This document shows positions 36,704 to 44,601 of a DNA stretch of 64,000 bases, one piece after another; the stretch's first letter is position 1; each line of letters begins with the position of its first letter. A program made the translations under genes and the position numbers. This stretch comes from Clostridium_AT stratigraminis (GTDB taxonomy: Bacteria > Bacillota > Clostridia > Clostridiales > Clostridiaceae). Location: the NCBI RefSeq assembly GCF_045310675.1, contig NZ_JBJHZZ010000001.1, positions 434,001 through 498,000 on the forward strand, given 5' to 3'. The notes beneath the pieces were generated by a model, which saw only the letters and a program-made list of their open reading frames with translations, did not search any database and was not told the origin of the DNA.

Positions 36704-38242
36704 TTGGTAAGAATGCTAATTCTTATTGTATCCTTTGGAGTATCTTTTGCTATCACTTCACTGCTTAATTTAAAAGATACAAATGCTCTGCTAGTGTTTG
36801 GTATATTAAATTTTATTTTTTCTTTAATTTTAATGTATGCAAATGATAAAATCCTTAGTAAAACTAAAACTTTAAATGCAAGCAATACAACTCAAGACAC
36901 TTCTTTCATGGAGGATAAGGAACTTAGAGAGCACTTTAAAATGATACTTCATAATAGTATTGATCTAAATAACGCTATGATAGGTATTAAAGCTGCATCA
37001 ACTGAAGGTGGCAATGCAGCTGAGCAAATAGCAGAAAACACTTTAAGTATAGCTCATGAAAATAAAGAACAATTGATTATTGCAGATGAAACCTTGGACA
37101 ATTCTAATAATATAGCGGAAATGATTTTATCTGTATCAGAATTTGCAAGTAATGCCAGCAAAGCTTTCGGCAATTCTACAAAATCTTCAGTTGAAGCTGG
37201 GACTTCAATAGAAAGATTAGTTAAAACTATGCAGGAAATTGAAAAAACCTCTAAACAAGCCTCAAATAAAATTAATACATTATCAGAAAAATCTCAAAGG
37301 ATAGAAAATATTATTTCCTTCATTACAAGTATCGCAAGTCAAACAAACCTTTTATCTTTAAATGCAGCTATTGAAGCAGCAAGAGCAGGTGAACATGGAA
37401 AAGGTTTTGCTGTAGTAGCAGATGAGGTTCGTAAATTATCCGAACAATCAAATAAAGCAGCTATAGAAATCAGCGGCATTATTGAAGAGATTAAGAATGA
37501 TATAAATTCCTCTACTATATCTTTTGAACAGGTTACAGACTATGTTTCAGAAGGAGTGGAGGCTACATATAAAACTGGAAGCTTATTAAAGGAAATGCTG
37601 AAAGATTTTAAAGATACTGGAAAACAGACGGAGGAGATGCAAAGCTTATTGCAGAATGCTGTTATGAGTAGTAAAACTGTTCAAGGCATTTCAAAGAAAA
37701 ACAGAGAAATGGCACATACTACAGCAGAGGCAACCGAACAAATTGCAGCTGCATCAGAGGAACAAAACAGTTCCTTAGAGGAAATTAATAGCAATATTGA
37801 AGTCATTACACAATTATCAGAGGAAACAAAGCAGCATATTGCTTCTGCTGTAATGGATAAAATTATGTACAATAAGACTGTAGAATTTATGAAAAGAGTT
37901 AAAAATAAAAAGGATTTTGATGACTCGCTTTCAGGAATGCAGAAGCTTGCAGTAGAATTTGGAGTTGATGAAATAGATTACTCTGACACAAAAGGAGTTT
38001 TAATCTGTTCCAATCTTGCTTCTGGCGTTGGGCTTGATATCTATGATGTTTTATTAAAATATGAGAACTTTGATTTAGAAAAATATTTATTTAAAGACAG
38101 GAATCCCTATTCCGCAAGTGCCTTAAGAATTAGCGCAAATACAGGACAGTTATTTAAGTATATGATGGTTCCAGACTTTGATGAGAAAGTAATTTATCAG
38201 GTTGGATTATCCTATGAATCTCTGCTTAAACTTTTAAATTAG
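36704..38242 (+). CDS. Methyl-accepting chemotaxis protein with C-terminal extra domain
   Basis: This 512-aa chemoreceptor has two N-terminal hydrophobic segments (about residues 2-20 and 27-46) with almost no external domain, then coiled coil and the MCP hairpin tip around residues 215-275 (IASQTNLLSLNAAIEAARAGEHGKGFAVVADEVRKLSEQ). After the signalling domain (about residue 395) come ~115 residues including VDEIDYSDTKGVLICSNL, which may be a cytoplasmic sensor domain. The TTG at 36704, 7 bases after agggggag, is chosen over TTG 36671 (no RBS) and ATG 36713. It follows guaD-pbuG and likely reports purine availability or metabolic state. Confidence 0.85.
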   Translation: MVRMLILIVSFGVSFAITSLLNLKDTNALLVFGILNFIFSLILMYANDKILSKTKTLNASNTTQDTSFMEDKELREHFKMILHNSIDLNNAMIGIKAASTEGGNAAEQIAENTLSIAHENKEQLIIADETLDNSNNIAEMILSVSEFASNASKAFGNSTKSSVEAGTSIERLVKTMQEIEKTSKQASNKINTLSEKSQRIENIISFITSIASQTNLLSLNAAIEAARAGEHGKGFAVVADEVRKLSEQSNKAAIEISGIIEEIKNDINSSTISFEQVTDYVSEGVEATYKTGSLLKEMLKDFKDTGKQTEEMQSLLQNAVMSSKTVQGISKKNREMAHTTAEATEQIAAASEEQNSSLEEINSNIEVITQLSEETKQHIASAVMDKIMYNKTVEFMKRVKNKKDFDDSLSGMQKLAVEFGVDEIDYSDTKGVLICSNLASGVGLDIYDVLLKYENFDLEKYLFKDRNPYSASALRISANTGQLFKYMMVPDFDEKVIYQVGLSYESLLKLLN

Positions 38243-38249
38243 TATTAAT

Positions 38250-38293
38250 AAAGTTAATGTATATTATACCAATAATATACATTAACTTTTGTT
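38250..38293 (+). terminator. Intrinsic terminator after the chemoreceptor
   Basis: A perfect 18-bp AT-rich stem (38250-38267 with 38272-38289), 4-base loop, then tttgtt. Confidence 0.8.
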
Positions 38294-38300
38294 AAGTATA

Positions 38301-38357
38301 TTGATATTTCTAACCACTTATTTTAAAATAGTTATTGAGACTGACCGATTAGTTAAC
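38301..38357 (+). promoter_or_regulatory. tetR2 promoter with purine-regulon operator
   Basis: TTGATA (38301-38306), 17 bases and TAAAAT (38324-38329); about ten bases further is CTGACCGATTAGTTAAC (38341-38357), a looser copy of the operator. This suggests that the TetR at 38407 represses itself. Confidence 0.65.
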
Positions 38358-38406
38358 GAAATGAATACATAGGACAATATAGAGACATATGGAAAAGGAG
38401 TTACTT

Positions 38407-38982
38407 ATGCCAAAGGATATTGAGAAAAGAATATTAGATGCTGCTATGAAAGTAGTAGCCACGGAAAAAATAAGTGGTACACGAATGCATATTATTGCAA
38501 AAGAGGCTGAAATGAGCCAAGCAAATCTGCATTATCATTTTTCCTCTAAGAATGATATAATGATGGCCCTATTAGAGAACCTACAGGAGAGGTTTTCTGA
38601 AGAGCGTAAAAATTATATTGATATTGAGAATAAAACTGCAATTGAGAATATAAGAGGTTTTTTTAATCAAAAGAAAAATGAAATTTTAAATAAAAAAGAA
38701 CTAGATTATGCACAGTTTGATTACTGGGTACAGGGAACCGTAAATGAGGAAGTAAGGGAAGAGTTTCAAAACACCTTTAATATATGGCGTAAATCTATTA
38801 GTGATGTTTTAGTAAAGGGAAATACAAAAGGTGAAATCTTCTTAAAAAATATAGACATGTTACCTTATATTATGTTGTCTTTGATGCTAGGCGCATCACT
38901 TCAATATCTTATTGATGAAGGGAAATTTGATTTAGATGAGTATTTTAAACTAGCTGAGAAACTTTTATTAGATGAAAATTAA
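38407..38982 (+). CDS. TetR/AcrR family regulator, paralogue 2
   Basis: This 191-aa repressor has its HTH at about residues 8-50 (ILDAAMKVVATEKISGTRMHIIAKEAEMSQANLHYHFSSKNDIM). An ATG at 38389 is in frame, but aaaaggag (38393-38400) lies between the two starts, so ATG 38407 is preferred; it also aligns with MSKDIEKK of paralogue 1. The shared C-terminal half (LDYAQFDYWVQGTVN; YLIDEGKFDLDEYF) implies recent duplication. It is flanked by terminators and has its own operator, which fits a dedicated regulator of the purine regulon. Confidence 0.87.
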   Translation: MPKDIEKRILDAAMKVVATEKISGTRMHIIAKEAEMSQANLHYHFSSKNDIMMALLENLQERFSEERKNYIDIENKTAIENIRGFFNQKKNEILNKKELDYAQFDYWVQGTVNEEVREEFQNTFNIWRKSISDVLVKGNTKGEIFLKNIDMLPYIMLSLMLGASLQYLIDEGKFDLDEYFKLAEKLLLDEN

Positions 38983-38996
38983 TTTAAAGTCTATTG

Positions 38997-39084
38997 CACT
39001 GAATAAACGTATACCATTATCAGCAAAGGGAGTGTTAAACTTTTATTAACTGATGTGTTATGGGTGTATTCAGTGTTTTTTATT
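38997..39084 (+). terminator. Intrinsic terminator after tetR2
   Basis: CACTGAATA (38997-39005) pairs with TATTCAGTG (39067-39075), with inner complementary blocks including CCATTATCA/TGAT..ATGG, followed by tttttattttt. Confidence 0.75.
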
Positions 39085-39106
39085 TTTATAAATGTGAAAG
39101 GATTTA

Positions 39107-39158
39107 TTGACAAAATAGATGTAAAAACTTAAAATATAATTAGATTAACTAGTCAATC
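39107..39158 (+). promoter_or_regulatory. ygeX promoter with purine-regulon operator
   Basis: TTGACA (39107-39112), 17 bases and TAAAAT (39130-39135); the operator GATTAACTAGTCAATC lies at 39143-39158. An overlapping TATAAT at 39135-39140 is an alternative -10. Confidence 0.7.
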
Positions 39159-39209
39159 AAATTTTAAGAATAAAGTGACTAGTTATACAAAATTACGGGG
39201 GTGGCATTA

Positions 39210-40394
39210 ATGAAGTGGGTAGTAAATAAAAATAAAAGCAACAAAATAGAAAAGCCAATAATAAATGGAAATACTCTATTTGAGGTTAAAAGCTTTCATG
39301 AAAGTATTAAGGAATATGAGCAAACACCACTAGTTAGATTAAAGAAAATGGCTGGATATTTAGGCTTAGCTGAAGTGTTTGTTAAAGACGAATCCTTTCG
39401 CTTTGGGTTAAACTCTTTTAAGGTGCTTGGCGCATCCTATGCAATAGGGAAGCATTTGGCACAAAAATTAGGAAAAGATATTTTTGAAGTTCCTTTCCCA
39501 ATATTAAAATCAGATGAAATAAGAGAGGAACTTGGGGAATTAACACTTACAACTACTACAGATGGAAATCACGGCAGAGGAGTTGCTTGGATGGCTAAGC
39601 AGCTTGGGTACAAATCAGTTGTTTTTATGCCTAAAGGAAGTACTCAAAACAGAGTAAATCATATAGCTGAAATGGGAGCAGAAGTAAGCATTACTGATTG
39701 GAATTATGATGATACTGTTAGATATACCTCAGAAGTTGCTCAAAAAAATGGCTGGGAAGTAATTCAAGATACTGCTTGGGAAGGCTACGAAGATGTTCCA
39801 AAGTGGATTATGCAGGGGTATTCTACAATAGCACAAGAAATCATTGAACAGCTACAAGGAGTAAGACCAACACATATATTCTTGCAGGCTGGTGTAGGAG
39901 CTTTTGCTTCAGTAATTGCAAGTATATTTATATCAATATTTAGTAAAAATCCACCTAAAATCATTATTGTAGAACCAGAAAAAGCTGATTGTTTCTATAA
40001 GTCAGCACTAGCTGGAAAGGTTGAGCCTGTAACTGGTGAACTTACAACCATAATGGCTGGTCTTGCTTGTGGAGAACCTAATCCATTAGGCTGGGAAATT
40101 CTAAAGGAATGTACTGATGTTTTTGTATCAGTTCCAGATTGGGTAACTGCAAGAGGAATGCGTATTCTAGGAAATCCTTTAAAAGGTGATGCAAGAATTA
40201 TCTCAGGAGAATCTGGAGCAGTTACTGCAGGATTATTATCAGTTATTACAATTGATGATAAATATAAGGAGTTAAAAGAAGCAATAAATTTAACTAGTGA
40301 TTCTAGAGTATTAGTAATAAATACAGAAGGAAACACAGATACAGAAGTATACAGAAGAATTGTATGGGATGGAGACTATCAAAGCATTCTATAA
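39210..40394 (+). CDS. ygeX: Diaminopropionate ammonia-lyase YgeX
   Basis: This PLP enzyme converts 2,3-diaminopropionate to pyruvate and two ammonia. The 394-aa protein has the Schiff-base Lys71 in FGLNSFKVLGAS, TTTTDGNHGRGVAWMAKQLG (about 112-131), QAGVGAFASVIAS, and the GLACGEPNPLGWEIL segment typical of the family. ATG 39210 lies 5-10 bases after cgggggtgg; the frame could also start at GTG 39201, inside that RBS. It has its own operator-promoter and terminator. In urate-degrading clusters this step ends the pathway in central carbon metabolism. Confidence 0.92.
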   Translation: MKWVVNKNKSNKIEKPIINGNTLFEVKSFHESIKEYEQTPLVRLKKMAGYLGLAEVFVKDESFRFGLNSFKVLGASYAIGKHLAQKLGKDIFEVPFPILKSDEIREELGELTLTTTTDGNHGRGVAWMAKQLGYKSVVFMPKGSTQNRVNHIAEMGAEVSITDWNYDDTVRYTSEVAQKNGWEVIQDTAWEGYEDVPKWIMQGYSTIAQEIIEQLQGVRPTHIFLQAGVGAFASVIASIFISIFSKNPPKIIIVEPEKADCFYKSALAGKVEPVTGELTTIMAGLACGEPNPLGWEILKECTDVFVSVPDWVTARGMRILGNPLKGDARIISGESGAVTAGLLSVITIDDKYKELKEAINLTSDSRVLVINTEGNTDTEVYRRIVWDGDYQSIL

Positions 40395-40406
40395 TATTAA
40401 AATTAG

Positions 40407-40445
40407 ACCTTTCTTAAAATAATAGATTTTGAGAAAGGTTTTTGT
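40407..40445 (+). terminator. Intrinsic terminator of ygeX
   Basis: ACCTTTCTTAAAA pairs with TTTTGAGAAAGGT (one G-U) around taataga, followed by ttttt. Confidence 0.8.
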
Positions 40446-40491
40446 ATATACATAATATATACAATTTATAAATTTTATAATGTTTAGAATA

Positions 40492-40538
40492 TTGACTAAA
40501 TTGCCTCATTATTATAGAATTAGATTGACTAGTTAATT
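40492..40538 (+). promoter_or_regulatory. Promoter with purine-regulon operator for the split hydroxylase operon
   Basis: TTGACT (40492-40497), 17 bases and TAGAAT (40515-40520), then GATTGACTAGTTAATT (40523-40538). Layout is identical to xdhABC and ygeW. Confidence 0.78.
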
Positions 40539-40632
40539 AGGTGATAATTAGTGATAATAAAGGATACCGGCACATAATTTATATTAAGATAATAAAGGCT
40601 ATTTAAAGTTTTTAAAGGGGGTAAGAATTAAG

Positions 40633-41475
40633 GTGCTTAATTTTTTAAAGCCAAATTCTATTGAAGATGCTAAAGCTATGCTTAATGAATATGCAAATTC
40701 TAAGCTTTTAGCAGGGGGCACAGATCTGACACTTGATCTAAAACGAGAAAAGCTTACCACAGAAAATATTATTGACTTAGGTAAGATTACTGAACTTAAG
40801 GCAATAACTGAGGATGCAGCTAGTATAACGCTTGGAAGTATGGTTACTTTTACAGAAGTTTTAGAAAGCAGTATTATTAAAAATAATTTTAATTCACTTA
40901 TTGAATGCGCAAAAAATATGGGATCTCCTCAAATTAGAAATGTGGCAACTATAGGCGGAAATATAAGTAATGCGGGATCTGCTGCTGATGTAGTTCCATG
41001 TGTAATATGCCTTAATGGAATACTTGAAATAGAGTCTATAAATGGGACAAGGCGTATAAGCTGTGAAGACTATTTTAAAAATTATAAAACAGAAAAACTA
41101 AAGGGAAATGAAATATTAATAGCCATAAAAATTCCTAAAACAAAAGAATTAAGCGGATTTTATAAACTTGGTAAAAGAAACTCCTTAGCCATTGCAAGAG
41201 TAAGTGCAGCTTTGAGTTTAAAAATAGAAGAAAATACTATAAAAAACATTTCAATATGTCTTGGTGCGGTTGGAAGATATCCTTTTAGAGCGGCAGAGCT
41301 TGAAAGACAAGCTTTAGGGAAAAACAAGGAATGGTTATATTCTGAGGAACCTTTAAGTCTTCTTGAAAACGATGTCTTTGAGAGTATTAAAGGAAGGGCT
41401 ACAATGCCCTTCAAAAGGGAAGCAATAAAAGGGGTATATAAAGAAGCACTTAGAACAGCACTTGAAAGCAAATAA
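40633..41475 (+). CDS. Molybdenum hydroxylase FAD-binding subunit (NdhF/YgfM/XdhB-like)
   Basis: A 280-aa FAD subunit with GGTDLTLDLKREK (about residues 27-39) and IRNVATIGGNISNAGSAADVVP (about 101-122). It starts with GTG after aaagggggt. It heads an operon with a [2Fe-2S] subunit and two halves of a molybdopterin subunit, the same four-part composition as nicotinate dehydrogenase (NdhF/S/L/M) of Eubacterium barkeri. It might also serve the XdhD-type enzyme, which lacks a neighbouring FAD partner. Confidence 0.85.
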   Translation: MLNFLKPNSIEDAKAMLNEYANSKLLAGGTDLTLDLKREKLTTENIIDLGKITELKAITEDAASITLGSMVTFTEVLESSIIKNNFNSLIECAKNMGSPQIRNVATIGGNISNAGSAADVVPCVICLNGILEIESINGTRRISCEDYFKNYKTEKLKGNEILIAIKIPKTKELSGFYKLGKRNSLAIARVSAALSLKIEENTIKNISICLGAVGRYPFRAAELERQALGKNKEWLYSEEPLSLLENDVFESIKGRATMPFKREAIKGVYKEALRTALESK

Positions 41476-41511
41476 GTATGCTTTTAATAATCCGAGTGGG
41501 GTGAAAATAAT

Positions 41512-41976
41512 ATGAAGGTAACTATAAAAGTTAATGGAAAAGATTATACTAGGGAAATTGATCCATTACTAAGGTTAATAGATTTTTTAAGAGATGAAAT
41601 TAAGCTAAAGGGTACTAAGGAAGGCTGTGGAGAAGGTGAATGCGGAGCTTGTACTGTAATTTTAAACGGTAAAACAATAAATTCTTGTATTATACTAGCA
41701 GCAGCATGTGATGGTGCTGAAATTATTACAATTGAAGGAGTAAGTGAGGATGGCATGGATCCTATTCAACAAGCTTTTTTAGAGGTTAACGCTGTTCAAT
41801 GCGGCTATTGTATTCCAGGAATGGTGCTAAGTACAAAGGCCCTACTGGATAAAAACCTAGATGCTGATGATGAGGAAATTAGAGAAGGTATAGCAGGAAA
41901 CCTATGTAGATGTACGGGGTATGAGAAGATAGTAGAAGGCATTAAACTTGCCCAATTAAAGATTAAGAATAGTTAG
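41512..41976 (+). CDS. Molybdenum hydroxylase [2Fe-2S] subunit (NdhS-like)
   Basis: A 154-aa two-cluster Fe-S subunit with GCGEGECGACTVILNGKTINSC (about 43-64), QCGYCIPGMVLS and CRCTGYEKIVEGI. It sits between the FAD and molybdopterin subunits. RBS gtggggtg precedes the ATG. Confidence 0.88.
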   Translation: MKVTIKVNGKDYTREIDPLLRLIDFLRDEIKLKGTKEGCGEGECGACTVILNGKTINSCIILAAACDGAEIITIEGVSEDGMDPIQQAFLEVNAVQCGYCIPGMVLSTKALLDKNLDADDEEIREGIAGNLCRCTGYEKIVEGIKLAQLKIKNS

Positions 41977-41987
41977 GGGGGATTTCT

Positions 41988-43235
41988 TTGAGAGCTGTTG
42001 GAGAAGGTTTTATAAGGCCGGATGCCTTAGATAAGGTATTAGGAAAAGCTGTTTATCCTGATGATATAGAATTTGAAGATATGCTTTATGCTGGAGTTAA
42101 AAGAAGCACTATAGCCTATGGAAAGGTGCTTAGCATAAATATTGAAGAAATAAGAAAGCTACCAGGTGTAGAAGCTGTTATTGATTACAGCATGCTTCCT
42201 GGAGCAGATTCTCATGGGGTTATTTTTAAAGACATTCCAATTTTAGTAAAAGATACAGTTAAAAGAGTTGGAGATGCATTGCTCCTTGTTGTTGCAAAGG
42301 ATAAGCAATCCTTAGCAGCTGCACTTAAAAGTGTGAAGGTTGAATATGAAGAATATAAAGGCATATTTACAATAGAGGATGCATTAAAAGAAGATGCGCC
42401 AATTCTTGGTGACGGTAGTAATATACTCTATGACATAAAGGTTAAAACTGGGGATGTTGAAGAAGGCTTTAAAGAAGCAGCATACATTGCTGAAAATTGG
42501 TACAGCACACAAATGGTGGAACATGCCTTCCTTCAGCCAGAGGCCTGTGTTGCAAAATATGATGAAGCTGGGGTTATGGAAATTTACGTAGCAACTCAGT
42601 ATCCTCATTATGACAGAGAGGAAGTTTCTAGATGCCTTAAGCTTACAGAGGATAAGGTTAGAGTAATTAATACTTCTATAGGAGGAGCCTTTGGAGCGAG
42701 AGAGGATATTAATCCTCAGTGCCATGCAGCTGTGGCAGCTTACATTACAAAGAAGCCTGTTAAAATAGTTTATTCAAGAGAGGAATCTACAACGTCTCAC
42801 AGTAAGCGCCACCCAGTTAAAATGTATTATAAAACTGGGGTAAGATCTGATGGAAAGCTTTGTGCCTTAAAGGCCAGAATATATGGAGACACAGGAGCTT
42901 ATGCTTCCTGGGGCATGAATATATTAAGAAAATCTGCTATGCATGCCACAGGACCATATGTTATTCCTAATGTTGATATAGAAGCTATGGCAATATATAC
43001 AAATAATCCATTTTGCGGTGCTATGAGAGGTTTTGGCGCAGCACAGGTCCCAATAGCCTATGAAGGCCAAATGGATATACTAGCAGAAAAGCTTGGCATG
43101 CACCCGCTTAAATTTAGACACATCAATGCCTTTGAGGTAGGAAGTATTACTGCTTCAGGGCAATGTTTAAAAAGCAGTGTAGCATTAAAGAAGTGTATAG
43201 AAAAAGTAGCTGAAATAGACGATATAGATTTGTAA
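41988..43235 (+). CDS. Molybdopterin hydroxylase, N-terminal half of large subunit (NdhL-like)
   Basis: This 415-aa protein starts with TTG after ggggggat. It holds the first part of a hydroxylase large subunit: PDALDKVLGKAVYPDDIEFEDMLYAGVKRS, SIGGAFGAREDINPQCHAAVAAY (cofactor loop) and NPFCGAMRGFGAAQVP. It ends where the second molybdopterin domain would begin. The remaining part is the next gene, so the active enzyme must combine both proteins. NdhL of nicotinate dehydrogenase has about this size. Confidence 0.82.
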   Translation: MRAVGEGFIRPDALDKVLGKAVYPDDIEFEDMLYAGVKRSTIAYGKVLSINIEEIRKLPGVEAVIDYSMLPGADSHGVIFKDIPILVKDTVKRVGDALLLVVAKDKQSLAAALKSVKVEYEEYKGIFTIEDALKEDAPILGDGSNILYDIKVKTGDVEEGFKEAAYIAENWYSTQMVEHAFLQPEACVAKYDEAGVMEIYVATQYPHYDREEVSRCLKLTEDKVRVINTSIGGAFGAREDINPQCHAAVAAYITKKPVKIVYSREESTTSHSKRHPVKMYYKTGVRSDGKLCALKARIYGDTGAYASWGMNILRKSAMHATGPYVIPNVDIEAMAIYTNNPFCGAMRGFGAAQVPIAYEGQMDILAEKLGMHPLKFRHINAFEVGSITASGQCLKSSVALKKCIEKVAEIDDIDL

Positions 43236-43264
43236 GATATATTAATAAGAAGGGGGCAGTTAAA

Positions 43265-44203
43265 TTGAAGAGAAGAGGAGTTGGATATGCTTCTGCTTTT
43301 TATGGAACTGGCTATGGTAATGGCTTTCCAGATGAATCAAGAGCTACAGCCGTTCTTAATAGTGATGGGAAAATAATAATATATGTAGAAGTATCAGATG
43401 TAGGTTCAGGCGGTATAAGCGTCATGTGGCAGATTGCAGTCGAAACCTTAAAGATAAGTGAGGACTTAGTTACAATTAAGTATAATGACACTAACTTAAT
43501 GCATGATTCAGGAACAGCAGCTGCAAGCAGACAAACATATAATACTGGTAATGCAGTTTTAAACGCTTCAAGAAAGTTAAGGGAAAATATGGAGCTAGCT
43601 ATTAAAGACAGTTCCATAAAGATAGAAAATACAAACTTAGGTTTAATTTACAAAGAAATGACAAAGAAGGGGATAGATACAAGAGCTGAGGGGTACTTTA
43701 AAGCAACTACTTCACAGGTAAACCTAGAAACGGGACAAGGTAATCCTTATTGGCCTTATAGCTTCGGAACTCAAAAGGTAGTTGTGGAGGTAGATGACGA
43801 AACTGGAAAGGTAGATGTAATAGAAGCTGTTGTTGTTAATGATGTAGGTAAGGTTGTAAATCCGGTATTAGCTGAAGGTCAAGCTATCGGGGGCCTAGCT
43901 ATGGGTATTGGATATGCAATTATGGAAGAGGTTAATGTAAATAAAGGAGAAATTAAAAACAAGAATTTCTCAGATTACATTATACCTACCAGCAAGGATA
44001 TTCCTAAAGTTAAATCTTATTTCGTAGAGGAAATAGAAGAAAGTGGACCTTATGGAGCTAAAGGATTAGGAGAACCTGCTATGATACCTACTGCACCTGC
44101 AGTTTTAAATGCTATATACGATGCTGTAGGTGTTAGGATATATGACATGCCTGCAACCTGCGATAAGTTATTGCTAGCTATAAAAAATAAAAACAATAAA
44201 TAA
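43265..44203 (+). CDS. Molybdopterin hydroxylase, C-terminal half of large subunit (NdhM-like)
   Basis: This 312-aa protein starts with TTG behind its own RBS (agaaggggg), 29 bp after the previous stop. The first residues, RRGVGYASAF, align with the start of the second molybdopterin domain in undivided subunits (RRGIGMACF at 5868 in XdhA). It carries VSDVGSGGISVMWQ, AAASRQTYNTGNAV, VNDVGKVVNPVLAEGQAIGGLAMGIGYA and the active-site Glu in GAKGLGEPAMIPTAPAVLNA. The clean domain boundary and separate RBS argue for a real two-gene subunit, not a frameshift. Confidence 0.82.
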   Translation: MKRRGVGYASAFYGTGYGNGFPDESRATAVLNSDGKIIIYVEVSDVGSGGISVMWQIAVETLKISEDLVTIKYNDTNLMHDSGTAAASRQTYNTGNAVLNASRKLRENMELAIKDSSIKIENTNLGLIYKEMTKKGIDTRAEGYFKATTSQVNLETGQGNPYWPYSFGTQKVVVEVDDETGKVDVIEAVVVNDVGKVVNPVLAEGQAIGGLAMGIGYAIMEEVNVNKGEIKNKNFSDYIIPTSKDIPKVKSYFVEEIEESGPYGAKGLGEPAMIPTAPAVLNAIYDAVGVRIYDMPATCDKLLLAIKNKNNK

Positions 44204-44218
44204 TGATGAAAGTGAATT

Positions 44219-44258
44219 AAAGGTTATGATACAATAGTTTCATAATCTTTATTTTTAT
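44219..44258 (+). terminator. Intrinsic terminator of the split hydroxylase operon
   Basis: AAAGGTTATGA and TCATAATCTTT form an 11-bp stem, followed by atttttatt. The loop is 10 bases. Confidence 0.75.
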
Positions 44259-44279
44259 TAACTATTATGAGGTAATTAT

Positions 44280-44585
44280 ATGTTTAAAATAGAAGATATC
44301 CTTATTGGTGATTTTACTTCCTATCCAGAAGAAACCAGAAAAATTATGGAAGAATATACTGAAAAGCTTAGAGAAGCCATTAAAGAAGAATTAACAAGGG
44401 ATTTAGCCGACAAAATGCTGAAGGATGTAGATAAAAGTAATGAGACCTTTATGAATATTTTAACTGAGATTTTGGAAAAGGGCTGTAAGGGTTATAATAA
44501 AATGCCAACTAGAACACTTTTAAATCTGTTCTTAGAAAAGAAAAGCAATGAAGACTTTATGAGGCTTTTAGAAAATATTAATTAA
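44280..44585 (+). CDS. Hypothetical protein, 101 aa
   Basis: A small, charged, largely helical protein (ETRKIMEEYTEKLREAIKEE; KMLKDVDKSNETFMNILTEILEKGCKG) that I do not recognise. It has a plausible RBS (gaggtaat) and lies 16 bp before the molybdate-type regulator, so the pair may be one transcript after the hydroxylase terminator. No signal peptide or membrane segment. Confidence 0.6.
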   Translation: MFKIEDILIGDFTSYPEETRKIMEEYTEKLREAIKEELTRDLADKMLKDVDKSNETFMNILTEILEKGCKGYNKMPTRTLLNLFLEKKSNEDFMRLLENIN

Positions 44586-44601
44586 TTGGAGGCTGCTTGC
44601 T

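Noticed and set aside
41988..44203. Frameshift or sequencing error splitting one hydroxylase large-subunit gene
   Set aside because: The two parts are separated by 29 bp with an own RBS and start, break at a domain boundary and match the known NdhL/NdhM arrangement.
30902..44203. UGA-encoded selenocysteine in the hydroxylases
   Set aside because: All hydroxylase frames are open without internal TGA; selenium in this family is a labile cofactor ligand, not selenocysteine.
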